From: Triadica sebifera
Taxonomy: Eukaryota; Streptophyta; Magnoliopsida; Malpighiales; Euphorbiaceae
Assembly: GCA_023653625.1 (NCBI GenBank)
Contig: CM042911.1
Span: 14,616,001 to 14,680,000, forward strand
Reading direction: 5' to 3'
Length of the DNA stretch: 64,000 nucleotides
In this document: positions 1 to 11,767 of the stretch, in pieces
How positions within the stretch are numbered: position 1 is the first letter of the stretch
Layout of the letters: every line of letters starts with the position of its first letter
Program-made: the position numbers and the translations under genes
Notes under the pieces: generated by a model
Databases searched by the model: none
Seen by the model: the letters and a program-made list of their open reading frames with translations, nothing else
What the model was told of the DNA's origin: nothing

Positions 1-2961
1 GACACTCTTGGTATGCATTTTTTTTTTAGATCAATACCATTAAAAATGTATACCAGAATTAATTATTTGTACTTGGTTTTATCATTTATAGGTCCTAATG
101 CAGTGGAGTTCATCATCAATCATGCTGAAGTTTCACTAGCTTTTGTACAAGAAAGCAAGCTCTCTTCTGTAAGTTAATTAAGCCTTCCTTCCAGATTTCA
201 TCTGCAATCTGCAATTTGTACTTAGCATAAGTGGTGTAATTTTCTGCAGATTCTTGCTTGCCTGCCAAACTGCAAGTCATACGTAAAAAGTAGGTGAACA
301 TAATCAAATTTACATCTCCCTTTTTGAGGGGACAATTTTAGGATGATAATTGAAGTATCATTTTTTTTTTTGGTCCAGCTATTGTTAGCTTTGGAGATAT
401 TTCTGCTATGCAAAAGAAGGAAGCTGAGGAACTCGGGGTCTCCTGCTTTTCTTGGGTGGAATTCTGTCAATTGGTATGATTTTGAAATGATTGTTTTCAC
501 TTGCATGATTGATCATTTCAGTTTTTTTTCCCCATTGAAATCATTAGTGTTCTATATATTCAGGTTGAGTTTACAATAATATTTAACCTGCTATCTGGTT
601 TTTCACAGGGAAATTTAGATTGTGAATTGCCTTCAAAACACAAGACTGACATTTGCACAATAATGTATACTAGTGGAACAACAGGAGAACCAAAAGGTGT
701 TATTCTTACTAATGGGGCTATAATGGCTGAAGTATTGTCCGTCGATCATCTACTTTTTCTTACAGACAGAGTGGTAAATAACTCAAGAAATCTTACTCTT
801 GTTCACAATTAAAAACAGAAATCATTTGCCTCTATTTTTTTTCTTTTTTTTTTTTTTTTGTTAGATATCGGTAGCAGTCTAAATATAATATTGTCATAGG
901 GCTATCTTTATTGCAGGCTACAGAAGAAGATTCATATTTTTCTTTCCTTCCTTTGGCTCATGTATATGATCAAATAATGGAAACATATTGCATATACAAA
1001 GGTGCCTCTATAGGATTCTGGCGAGGGGTAAACATCAAGAATCAAATTTTGAATCATTTACATTTTCTACTTAAAATGTGACTCCGTCTCTTTATCAATT
1101 GAACTTTGTTTTGCATTTTACCTATAGGATGTAAGATACTTGATTGAGGATGCTCAGGAATTGAAGCCAAGCATATTTTCTGGGGTTCCTAGAGTCTATG
1201 ATCGTATATATACTGGTACAATAAATATTAGTTGATATGTCTATTCTTTTCAAGTGTGCAGATAAATTCCTGATTTTCAATCATTCACCTTTTTCTTGAA
1301 GGTACAATGAGTAAAATTTCATCTGGAGGTGCTTTGAGGAAGATATTGTTCGATTTTGCTTACAACCAGTAAGTTGTATTGAACTGCTGATAATAATCAT
1401 AGATTCTGAGTGGAAAACTAATTAGGAATATGTTGACAGCAAGCTAGGAAATCTAGAGAAGGGAATGCCACAAGCACAGGCTGCACCACTCTTGGACAAG
1501 CTCATCTTCGAAAAGGTTGGTGATCTGCTTAAGCTTTATTCCTATTCAATATTTCTATTTTTCTTGCTAAAATGTGTCATTTTTTATAGACAAAACAAAC
1601 ATTGGGAGGTCGAGTTCGTATCTTGTTATCCGGTGCTGCACCTTTGCCTAGGCATGTTGAGGAGTTTTTAAGAGTCATCTCCTGCTCTACTTTATCACAA
1701 GGATATGGTACTTTGATGACGAACTCTGTGACATTTCTAATTCTGGCTTCTGATAAAGAATGCAGGAACTCATTGTAGTCTCCTCTGCAGGCCTGTATCA
1801 TTCAGACTGAAGCAGTCATTTGAATGCATTAAACATTAGTGACCAACTAATTATTTGCAATTTTGTTTTTGCTGCAATAGGATTGACAGAAAGTTGTGGA
1901 GGTTGTTTAACATCAATAAGTGATGTATATTCTATGGTTGGAACTGTTGGAGTCCCCATGACAACCATTGAAGCAAGACTTGAGTCTGTGCCAGAGATGG
2001 GGTATGATGCACTGTCCACCGTGCCACAGGGAGAAATTTGCCTTAGGGGAAATACATTATTCTCTGGTTACTACAAGCGAGAAGACCTAACGAAAGAAGT
2101 CTTTGTTGATGGATGGCTTCATACAGGTGAAATAGCATTTTGATTTTTTTTCTTTAGTAAATGGACAAGAATTAAACTTGATTGGTACATGATCTTGAAA
2201 ACATTATAGGTGACATTGGTGAATTGCAACCAAATGGAGCAATGAAGATTATTGACAGGAAAAAGAACATATTCAAGCTATCTCAAGGTGAATATGTTGC
2301 AGTGGAGAGCCTTGAAAACACATATATGTGTTGCCCTCTTATATCATCGGTATGCCTAATTGATTGGTTGCACAAGTTTCTGCATTTCTACAACATAGCA
2401 GTTGCTTGAACTTTTTTTGTTGTGCAGATTTGGATCTACGGCAATAGCTTCGAGTCATTTCTTGTTGCTGTAGTTGTCCCTGAGAAACAGGCACTTGAGG
2501 ATTGGGCAGCAAACCATAATGTGACCAGCGATTTTAAATCTCTGTGCAAAGATTTGAAGGCTAGGAAATATATTTTAGATGAGCTTAATAGCACTGGTCA
2601 GAAACATAAAGTATGTAGATTGTTTTCACTGTTTCAGCTTATCTAATGTGCATCTTTTGTTTTCTCTCCTTAACTGACATGAAAGAATCTTGGCGCAGCT
2701 TCGAGGATTTGAAATGTTAAAAGCAGTTTATTTGGAACCTCATCCATTTGACATTGAGAGAGATCTGGTAACTCCAACATTTAAATTGAAGAGGCCACAG
2801 TTACTCAAACATTATAAGGTATCTTTTGGTGAAACCTTGTCAAAGTACCCTGTATCCTGAGATTTGATAATATGTCATTTATTTGTCTCCATGTTGGGGA
2901 AATATTTGCACAGGACTGCATTGATCAACTCTACTGTGAAGCAAAGGGATTGAAGGCATGA
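1..2961 (+). CDS. LACS1: long-chain acyl-CoA synthetase, LACS1 (CER8)-like, 3' part
   Basis: The enzyme activates long and very-long-chain fatty acids to acyl-CoA through an acyl-AMP intermediate; Arabidopsis LACS1 acts at the ER in wax and cutin synthesis. Fifteen exons join in frame without a stop: 1-10, 92-168, 250-289, 379-473, 609-773, 917-1027, 1128-1215, 1302-1368, 1440-1515, 1590-1707, 1881-2126, 2210-2349, 2428-2610, 2699-2818, 2914-2961. They give 527 residues. LACS1 proteins are about 660 residues, so roughly 130 N-terminal residues lie upstream of the window. The AMP-binding signature YTSGTTGEPKG is in exon 5 (609-773). Other family motifs are GYGLTESCGG across exons 10/11, GWLHTGDIGE across 11/12, and IDRKKNIFKLSQGEYV in exon 12. 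The GPNAVEFIINHAEVSLAFVQ stretch and SMVGTVGVPM match LACS1 better than LACS2, LACS4 or LACS9, from memory of the family. The symbol is by homology only. Confidence 0.93.
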
Positions 2962-3791
2962 GAGGAGTTCTTTAAGAAATATAAATGGTATTCAGATTTG
3001 CAGAAATTATCCCGGGAGTCTCAACAGTTTCCTTTAGGATGGGTATTCTTAATTGAAAAACCTTAAAGAGAGGGGGAAAGAAAAGTTTGTTAATCATTAT
3101 TAATGTTCACTAATAAACAAAATTACTTAGTAATGTGCTAAACACTTCCAAATATCGATGATATATTCATACTTTGCTACATATTTCGAATACTGTAAAC
3201 TTGTATGTCAGTGATCCAGGGAGGTTCTTCTGATTATAAAATCTGGTTTGATTATTATTCCATTATGCAACTCGCTCAGAGCTCAAAGCAATGTGGAAAG
3301 AATTTTTTTTTTAAAGAAAAAGAAATCAGAAAATTCAAGTAATTGGAAATAAAGATTCCATAATTCTATTGCAGAAAGCCAAACTGAAAATTGTATCACG
3401 GATCATCTCAGAAAGAGAATAACAACATTAACAGCCTTTAAACAAACTTGTAGTGTCTTGCATTTACGGCTAATTTTCGATCTTTCTGAAGCAATGGGAA
3501 AAAGATTTGTCAATGGAAATAACTGACAAAATGATAACATTCATAATAATCAACGGTTAACAGGTCTACTACTATTACATATGAAACTTTTCATTACAGG
3601 AAATGGGTAACACAAAGATCTTCCAAGGTTCTGGCAAACACCTTTTTACACAGAAATGGCAATACATTAGGTCCTAATAACACTGCAAGAACAATAAATA
3701 GTCTCTCTCGATGTGTTATTGCACACTGAAAAAAAAAAAAAAATAAATAAATCGCTAATTTGGACATGATATTCAATCTGCTCTGGTTTGC
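2962..3791. other. convergent 3' regions of LACS1 and COR413
   Basis: This spacer between two genes facing each other has no open frame of interest. An AATAAA at about 3112-3117 could be the LACS1 polyadenylation signal. Poly(A) tracts at 3301-3325 and 3727-3745 and general AT richness fit 3' untranslated and spacer DNA. Confidence 0.6.
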
Positions 3792-6013
3792 CTAAATGAA
3801 ATCAAGTACCAATGCCCAGGCAGGATAAACGAACAGAAGGATTATGCCAATGGTGTTTGATATGCCATGTGCTTTCGTAAATGCGTTTCTGAAACCACCA
3901 GATGCCCGGATATGTTCTTGAAGCAAATAGCAAGCAATGACGAGGCAAATTGTCACACCTATCCAGCTATTCCTTATGGTGCTTGCAAACAAGCTGGGAG
4001 CCACCACGATAAGAAGAATTAGAGCACCTGGCATTTCTAGCCAATCTGCAACAAGACATAGACTGGTCAAGAAAATTGTTTTACAATCACCGCATGTTAG
4101 TGTATTATACTAACGCACGAATTTGAGGCAAGAAACCGCAACACCAGATTGAATAAACAGTAAACTGACTGCTTGCATATATATACACAGCTGCAAGGTT
4201 CTCAGCTGATTAATTGTTGTAATATAATGAGTAAAACCTGAAGTATACCTGGGAAATGTCTTGGGAAGAAAAGGCGCAGTACAACAGCAATGAAAGCAAT
4301 CCATTTTCCAACCTCACCCCTGATCAATGAAACGACATTATTAATGTGAACGAAGATGTAGAAAAGACAATAGAATTTAAGTGCTATCCAAAATAGATGG
4401 GATTCTCACCTGAAAAAGCTGAATAGTATTGAAGGAAGACTGAAGAAAATATAAGGGATTAATAAGCCAGTAAGTATGTTGGTTCTCCAGTTTGTTCGAT
4501 CCAAGATTAACAGATAACTGCAACAAGGACAAGGAGTTTGTTAGGCTAGAAGCCGCAGCCAGACATTTACTTGCCTGACTCCACAGCAAGTAAACGAATA
4601 GATTCTATAGAGGACGAACATAAGATATTTGAAGCATCCGACGAGTTCGTGTTCTTCAAAAATTTTCTTTAAATAACTACAAGATTACAAACTACCTAAT
4701 CATATATATTTCACAACATGAAGGTGACGCTAAAGTATTGGCTTTTAATTTAAAGTCCATACACACAACAAAAAGGTTCCCTCGCCAGTCTTGATAATTC
4801 CAAAGCCATAACAAGCACGATAAAGAAGCAGCACTGGAACTACTATAATGGCTAGAATATGGTATTTAAAGAATTGTTCAAGAAACTCCTCAAGTGACAA
4901 ATACTAGTCCAATTTTCCAAACAATCCAATAGGTGTTTAGCTATATAAACATGAAGAGACACTAATACAATCAGTAGCGCATGAATTGAATTAACAAAGG
5001 AACTGTGAAGGAAACCATTATTTTGTATTTGAAATTATGAATAAGGAAGAAGTTGAATCCAACATAGTGAATCCCTTCTCAAGGTTAATAACATCAGAGA
5101 ATCATCATAGTCAGGAAATTCAATATTTTCACATATATGCTGATCACTATTGCAAAATTGATACGAGGAAAATGGGTAGAACTCACTCCCAAAAACCGGT
5201 TCAAAGGAGGAGGGTGTCCACAAGCCTTATAACCTTGGTACCAGCCCACATCCTATCCAATGTGGGATATTTTTACACATAACAGTCCACCCCTTAAGGC
5301 CACCGTCCACGGTGACTTCGCGAATTCCGTGACTTCGCGGATCCCCTCCCTTAACGGAGTAGCAGCCCTCCCGCAACGGACCTGTCCAAGGAACAAACTG
5401 CTTTGATACCACTGATATGAGGAAAATGGGTAGAACTCACTCCCAAAAACCGGTTCAAAGGAGGAGGGTGTCCACAAGCCTTATAACCTTGGTACCAGCC
5501 CACATCCTATCCGATGTGAGATATTTTTACACATAACAAAAATCCATAATAAAAGAAATATGAAGAAACAAGAACATCTGGAAAAGTAATCGTGTTCAAG
5601 ATTCAATTTGATCAATCCTAAATCCTTGGAATTCATTCGTCATTAAATTTTTTTGACTTTTTTGAACTATCAATTTACAAAGAAAGAGGATAACCAATCA
5701 AGAACATACACCAAAGGCAACAATAATTAGGAACATAGAGAAGGGAAACCAAGATATCCACGCAGAAGCAGGCCAATAAAACCGATGTGAACACCATAGT
5801 TAATGTATTTACTTAATAAAAGAGAGAGAAAGAAGAAAGTGCATACATAGCAGCAAAAGAAGCGACCCATTCAAGAAAAGCAGTCCCAAAACCTAACCCA
5901 CCAAGCTTGAGAGCATGATTGGCTAGATTCTTAGCAGCATTCTTCAAGTCTCTGAAGTCAGAAGCAATCAAGTCAGTGGTTTCTTGATCTGTTCTCATAG
6001 CTATTTTTCCCAT
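3792..6013 (-). CDS. COR413-PM: cold-regulated 413 plasma membrane protein
   Basis: This is a multi-pass membrane protein of the COR413 family, induced by cold, drought and ABA in other plants; its molecular function is unsettled. Four exons on the minus strand join in frame: 6013-5847, 4517-4410, 4319-4249, 4045-3792, giving 199 residues, the usual length for the plasma-membrane subgroup. The ATG at 6013 gives MGKIAMRTDQ; two codons upstream is only TTG, so 6013 is the likely start. Family hallmarks are HALKLGGLGFGTAFLEW, ILDRTNWRTNILTGLLIPYI, GEVGKWIAFIAVVLRLFFP, and in the last exon DWLEMPGALILL and YLLQEHIRASGGFRNAF. Five to six hydrophobic segments are visible. The first intron (4518-5846, 1,329 bp) is much longer than the others and carries a TRIM element. 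The plastid COR413-IM subgroup is unlikely because there is no transit-peptide-like N-terminus. Confidence 0.95.
5154..5543 (-). mobile_element. complete TRIM retrotransposon (126-bp LTRs) in COR413 intron 1
   Basis: Two 126-bp direct repeats at 5159-5284 and 5413-5538 differ at only a few bases. They flank a 128-bp interior without coding capacity. Read on the minus strand, each LTR begins TGTTATG and ends with ATCA (ATCA or GTATCA forms), so it has the TG..CA ends of LTR elements. One base after the 5' LTR is TGGTATCAAAGC, close to the primer-binding site complementary to initiator tRNA-Met. A purine-rich AAGGGGTGGA lies just before the 3' LTR. The 5-bp direct repeat AAAAT at 5154-5158 and 5539-5543 is a perfect target-site duplication. 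Total length 380 bp and lack of an ORF define a terminal-repeat retrotransposon in miniature. It has the same transcriptional orientation as COR413. Confidence 0.93.
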
Positions 6014-6183
6014 TTTCAAACTTCTCTGTGCTTCTTCTGGGTCTTTCTTGATCCAAATCCAACGTTAAAATTCAAGAAAATAAGCTAAGCTTACTAAGTG
6101 GCGACAGGTTGGCGAATGAGACAACAAGATTTGACTGTGGTCATGAGCTTGGTCAAGTACTATAACTCTGCAAAACTGAAATG

Positions 6184-6191
6184 CCACGTGG
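6184..6191. promoter_or_regulatory. G-box/ABRE palindrome upstream of COR413
   Basis: CCACGTGG, a perfect palindrome with a CACGTG core, sits about 170 bp upstream of the COR413 start codon. bZIP (ABF) and bHLH factors bind this core. It fits the ABA and cold regulation known for the family, but binding here is inferred. Confidence 0.5.
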
Positions 6192-7095
6192 ATTTCTTTT
6201 TTTCTTGTTGAAGATATTATATTATATGGTAATTATGGAAACTTGTCCTTCCTATATATCAGCTTTGAAATATTTTATTGGAAGATATCTTTCAAATTCT
6301 CTTTTTATTTTTATTCTGATGTTATTTTCCTTATGATCTCTGTCTTTTTCTTCTAATTAATTATACTGTCAGATTAAGTTGTCCAGCCTTTTCGGAAAAA
6401 AAAGAGAACAAAAGTTGTGATGCCCCTTCTAATATTTTCTTAAAAAGATTTTTTCTTGATCAATAAATTTATAAATAAAATAAATTTTAATAATCCCCTT
6501 TTTTCTTTTAGCTATTTATATTAACTTTGAAGCAAAGTGTTCATTAACTTGATATAAGAATTTAGGCAAAAAAAATTCATTATTAAAATTCAAATATAAA
6601 TAAATTTATAATTTGACGGCTTAGTCTAGTAATAATAATGAAACTAAAACAATGTGCGCTAAAAACTTTTATACATTAATTCTACATCTCGCACACCGTA
6701 AAAACGAAAAGAATGTAGACTAAGGGTCTGTTTTTGTAAAATTTGTATATATTTTTTTAATTTTCGCAATTTAAAACTTTATTTCAATTAAAAATACAGC
6801 TTCTTGACTACTTAATAATTCAAAACAAAAAAAAATAAATTAGAATAGTATTATACAAAATGAATTTTCCCTAGTTTTTCAATTAAATTCTTTAATTTCG
6901 ATTTCATTTCTTAAAAAAATTAAATAAATATAGAAATATTGATATTTTTTAATTCTCTCTCTTGAGATAATTTTGTAGAGACTTCTAAATGGGCCTCAAA
7001 ACCTGTTACTCGACTAACACGCAGCCCAATCAAAATTCTTCAATGCCGAATGTGGGCTTTAGTTTTGAGCTCTCCTTCTCAGCTTCTCTGTCATC

Positions 7096-7096
7096 A

Positions 7097-7132
<36 letters not shown>
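7096..7132. repeat. (ATT)n microsatellite
   Basis: About twelve uninterrupted ATT units in intergenic DNA. Short open frames across it are low-complexity artefacts. Confidence 0.9.
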
Positions 7133-8025
7133 AATGGTACTGGAAGATTTATAAATTCTAATCTCAATCAAAATTTTATATATAAAAATTAAAAAACGAT
7201 ATGAATGTTATATCGGCCATTTAAATTTACTCAGAATCCATCTCTTCAGTGTGACTATGTTACGGGAAGTGTCAAGTGTTTCATATTGGTATCCCATCTA
7301 ATGTGTGTATATAATAAATATAAGTTATTATTCGTTTAATTTTTTAATGTTCCCACAATTAATGTAGATGTATATAAAAAAAATATGATTAAAATTTACA
7401 ATTCTAGCTATATGAATAATTAGGTTTTCCTATTATATATAAACCCAGATCCGTTCATATATATATATTTTTTTATAAAACATGCAAGACTCAAATTTTA
7501 CACTTTTTTTTTATATCTAACATAAATCCTTAATTACGCAATTAAATCTCAAGTTACTGGAGATGACTGGTTCTAAGCAGAAGGTATTTACAACATAGAG
7601 GAGTGCTACACGAAATGGAGAAATCACATAATTGTAAATAACTAAAGATACGATTTTAACAGGAAATGCCGATCTAGGGAACGATATCTCAGTCCCTCAC
7701 TGTTGAACATGTTACAAATGTGATTCCAAAGTCAATTAAATTTATCCCAAGTTTTCAATAGACAACAATCTAAATCAAATTTTCCATCAATTTGGCTCCC
7801 CTTCTAAGAGAAGTTCAGGGTGTAAACATCATAGCGATGAATAAACAGTTCGCATAATTAACCCACAGTACCCCTTCCACATTTCTGCCCACGCAATTTC
7901 CTTTCTCCTAATCAGACAATCAGGATTTTCAACAATAGAATTTTAAAGACTGATAAAAGCACCCAAAGGAGGTGGTGTCGCATAACTAACCATCAATGTT
8001 ACCTCGGTTGTCTGGTTACCAAAGG

Positions 8026-10950
8026 CTAAAAGATAGACATATCTGGGGGTGGTCCATACACAGTCTTCCAGGAATATGGAATAAGCCATTTGCCGTTCTC
8101 ATCACCTGAAAGAAAACAATAACACAACTCAGTACACCAAGCAATTTGTGTGTCTTTGCTCGAATATGATATCCAACTAAAAAATGTTAAACTGCACATC
8201 TTATCAAGATCAAACTATAAGTTGCCACCCAGTCAAAGCCTCAACTCTACAACTGATTCACTGAACTTACCATGGAACTTATCAGAGCTGAGCCCCAAAA
8301 ATTTGGATGCTGCTTCAGCCAAATGAAGAGCATCACTTATGTTATCCCCTTCAGAGCAGTAACATAATAAGCATGTGACTTTCAAACCTTTTGCCTGATT
8401 CAGAAACCAAAAACCTGAAGTAAATTTCCTTTTAGTCCATGGATATAGATTACTGCAGTCATGGCCTAAAAATACTCATACAAACTTGTATGTCATTTCT
8501 CAAAAATCATATGATAAGTAGACCTTAGTCAGATTCTAAAGTGCTTAAAAATGGGCAATGGAATTACACTGACAAGTTTCCTGTACACAAAATTCTGAAT
8601 AAAACCACAGATAATGTAGTGCAATTCAACACGTAGAATCAAACTTAATACTGAAATAAAAGCAATTGGAGAGCACATTAGAATATGGTTGATAATGAAA
8701 CGTTTGTTCATTGGGTTTTCACTGTTATGAATACCTTCAAACTAGAAAAAAGAGCAGCAAAAGGCAGACTTGGATAGTAATCTTCTTCTAGTTCATCTTC
8801 AAAAGGCAATGTGTTCTCCTGTGTGGCCTTTCCTTCAGCTAAACTGCCTAGATATTTCCAAAACCTCTGTGCAGGGTTATACTCCTGCAGTCTCTTCCAC
8901 CCAAGTTGTTCACAATAATCATCTGTTCCATCATTGTTGGTACTAGATAGGTAATATATCTGCATACCACTGAAATAATAACCAAAAGAACATCACAAGA
9001 ATGACTAGGAAACGCAAACAGTGGATCCAGCAGTCCAGCTCACTGCTCAGGTGCTGGAGAAGTTCGAATACATATCAGATAAAAGAATATTATAACTTGA
9101 TGATTTTTAATAAATTTGCTCTAGAGAAAATGAATGAGAGAGATTCCGTTCAATATTTTTTCATGCCATTTAACTAATTTTACAGTATAAAAAAGCTCTA
9201 CACAAAATGAGGCAGCTTGACAAGTTTTTCACAAGCAGCACAGAATATTTTAAAACGTAAGAGTTAATGCATATTTGAACAGGTGCCCAAGCTTATGACA
9301 GGCACCAAACAATTGCAAATAATGAGCCAATCAAGTAGAGAAATTCATCGTTTAAAATTGCTAAAAACCACGTAAAGATTCTACAAACAATATTATAAAA
9401 GCTCCAAATACCTTGACATATCAATTTTTTGCAATCTCCCAAAGTCTAAGGCAGAAAGCACAATGGCATGCTTCTTTCCACTAGCAACAGTAAAATCTGC
9501 TAAATTCTTGGCAAATTCAGCCATCATCCCCTGTTTAGAAAAATTTCCCACTGATCAGCAATTTTTTAGAAGAACAAATTGACCAATAAATCTAGCTTCA
9601 CATGCATGGTTGTCTCACAGTAATATGATCCAGAGCTATCAATGATATCAAAGTCATAAAAAAAAAAAGGACTCAAACGCTCATTTCTTATGAGGTTTCA
9701 CTAACTTTTGACAGTATATCAGCTCTACAGAGACAGAACCTTTTCCCCTTTTTTTCTTCTCATAATATATCTAGTTTTGCAGTTGAGTGTACAAAATCAG
9801 ATAGATGTTCCACTTGATATATACATCATTGGTAATTGTCGTTTTGCAGTCACAGCACTTAGATTTTCCAATTTTTCCTATTTGAAAGCAGACTTACAAA
9901 AAGTGAAAGTATATAGATCTAGTTTTGCAGTTGAGTGTACAAAATCAGATAGATGTTCCACTTGATATATACATCATTGGTAATTGTCGTTTTGCAGTCA
10001 CAGCACTTAGATTTTCCAATTTTTCCTATTTGAAAGCAGACTTACAAAAAGTGAAAGTATATAGATGTGCTTTTCTTGGTAAGCATTTCAACTTCTGAAG
10101 ATAAAGAGTTTACTATGTCTGAGATAAACTCTGATTCAAGCAACATCATTTAGCACATCACAGTTTCCAACGGCACATTTTATAGGTTTTAGGGTTATTT
10201 TATCCATACAACCTCTACTCATGGCACCGAATAAAGAATGCACTTGATGATAAAGCCTTCCAATTGTATTAAACTCGAATGAGCAACATTGTAACTTTGG
10301 CCTAGATGCAAAATTCAAATTGACATGTATAAGTGCTAGAACAGAATGCTTCCACAGGAAGTATCACCTTAACAACTGGGGATCGTTGTTGTACAAGAGA
10401 CAGCGCATTAGCAGGCGAATCATAAGCTGTGAGCCAAAAATTAAAAAGCACGAACTCAGCAATTTCAGTAATATATAAAAACATTTATTTATTGCAAATT
10501 TTCACCCATAAAAATCACAACTACAGTTCTGAAATCTGACAGAAGTGGAACACTGAAGAGTTATGAGAAAGAAAAAAAAACCTTCAAGAGGGAGAACAAG
10601 GTCGCCGCAGGGAATAGGCCCATAGGCATCGTTTCCAACAGAAGGAAGAACGTAGGGATCATCCAAATACCCAATCCTCTCGGCTCTTGTCGATGACACC
10701 AAGAGATCCACTGCTAGCTGCCCCACATTTCCTATCGACAGCGCAGGCTAGCACGCAAACACGAAATTAAACCTTATGAAGAAAAACAATACAACAAGTA
10801 CGGATTTCTTTGTAATCTTACATTTTCCGAGCATCCAATCAAAGAATCCATGCTAGAGAAAATAAATAAATGAAATAAAAACGAACTCACCAGAACCAGC
10901 GTAGAGCAATCTTCATGAAGCTGCTTCCCTTGTTCGATAACAAATTCCAT
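8026..10950 (-). CDS. PAC2: proteasome assembly chaperone 2 (PAC2 family)
   Basis: By homology the protein pairs with PAC1 to assemble the alpha ring of the 20S proteasome. Seven minus-strand exons join in frame: 10950-10891, 10747-10582, 10426-10368, 9530-9412, 8969-8735, 8394-8271, 8105-8026, giving 280 residues, the normal size for plant PAC2. Recognisable blocks are STLVLPALSIGNVGQLAVDL near residues 16-36, then YLDDPYVLPSVGNDAYG, then VLSALDFGRLQKIDMSSG and IYYLSS. An acidic segment (FEDELEEDYYPSLPFAALF) precedes the C-terminal LLCYCSEGDN block. The protein ends PPPDMSIF. The ATG at 10950 is the only one that opens this frame. Intron 4 (8970-9411) is ordinary; intron 3 (9531-10367) carries a perfect 148-bp tandem duplication. 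The upstream neighbour is a 10.8-kb gene-free stretch. Confidence 0.9.
9771..10066. repeat. perfect 148-bp tandem duplication in PAC2 intron 3
   Basis: Positions 9771-9918 and 9919-10066 look identical base for base. Both copies start CTAGTTTTGCAGTTGAG and end GTATATAGAT, and both are preceded by AT. The flanks then diverge (a GTGC follows copy 2). Neither copy overlaps an exon. Identity implies a recent event or an assembly duplication. Confidence 0.93.
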
Positions 10951-11259
10951 TATTTAGATTTAAATAAACAAATTATACAGTTAACAGCCTAACTGCTCGC
11001 TCTGATCAATATGCGGTTTTGAGCTGAAGTGCCGAAAAATGCAACCGAAACGAGTGCTGCACTCAGCAACTTGAGGAACAAGACAAGAAGTTGGGCTCGG
11101 AAAGAATTGTCTGGGCTGAAATTGAGGATTTGTATGGGTTATTAGCAAATGGGCTAATATTCAGCCCATTTAGCAAAATAGAGGGACATTTCTGCATTCT
11201 TAGACCGGGCTTGGACTCACCCACCATTTTGTTTTGAGAAAATACTTGCCCTTTTTCTT
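10951..11259. other. PAC2 upstream region
   Basis: This is the presumed promoter and leader of the minus-strand PAC2 gene. No clear TATA element was found. Base composition is more balanced up to about 11220 and then becomes AT-rich. Confidence 0.4.
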
Positions 11260-11767
11260 TAGGGATGACAATTTAGACTTGTCCAAAATGAAGTGATTTT
11301 TTTAACAAAATTTTTTCCCCATCCCGATTCCGAAATTTTTATAACAGGGACGAAGAGAGGATGGTATATACATCCCTGCTCCAATATATTTATATATATT
11401 TTAATTATTTATATTTTAATATAATTAATATTTTTAAAAATAATAAAATAAAGATATAACACTTATTTTAAGTAAAAAAATATATTTTTTTATTTAAAAA
11501 TTATATAATTAACTAATTAATTAAAATAAAATAATAAAATAAATAATTTTAATATTAAAATAAAATAAAATAATTTTAATAAAAATTAGAGAATGGAGCA
11601 GTGTTAGAGATCTTCATCCCCATATGGTACAAGATAGGGATCCAAAAAAAATTAGATAAGGTACATGATGGGTGGAGGTATGGGGCAGGGTGTCGGACCC
11701 GGAGTCAGAGTCGGAAATAGAGATAGAAACAAAAAATTTGTTTCAAATCCCTCCGTTATCATTACTA
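11260..11767. mobile_element. fold-back, hAT-type MITE-like element
   Basis: The left end TAGGGATGACAAT and the inverted right end (reading TAGTAATGATAAC) are imperfect terminal repeats. Flanking octamers TTTTTCTT (11252-11259) and TTTTCCTC (11768-11775) could be a decayed 8-bp target duplication. Inside, GC-richer arms are inversely related, for example CATCCCTGCTCC at about 11370 and GGAGCAGTG at about 11597. They surround an AT-rich core and there is no ORF. Superfamily assignment is tentative. Confidence 0.45.

Larger units (their letters stand above)
6014..8025. other. COR413 upstream region and spacer to the PAC2 gene
   Basis: The first few hundred bases are the COR413 promoter and leader. 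From about 6400 the DNA is AT-rich with no convincing gene. An (ATT)n microsatellite lies at about 7096-7132. The part nearest 8025 (from about 7560) is less AT-rich and is probably the 3' untranslated region of the PAC2 gene. Confidence 0.5.

Noticed and set aside
5035..5477. Near-identical short frames on the minus strand (ending in SSFEPVFGSEFYPFSSYQ or containing it)
   Set aside because: They are translations of the two LTRs of the TRIM element and have no coding function.
6014..6019. Two-codon extension of COR413 to 6019
   Set aside because: The codon at 6019 is TTG on the minus strand; the ATG at 6013 matches the family start.
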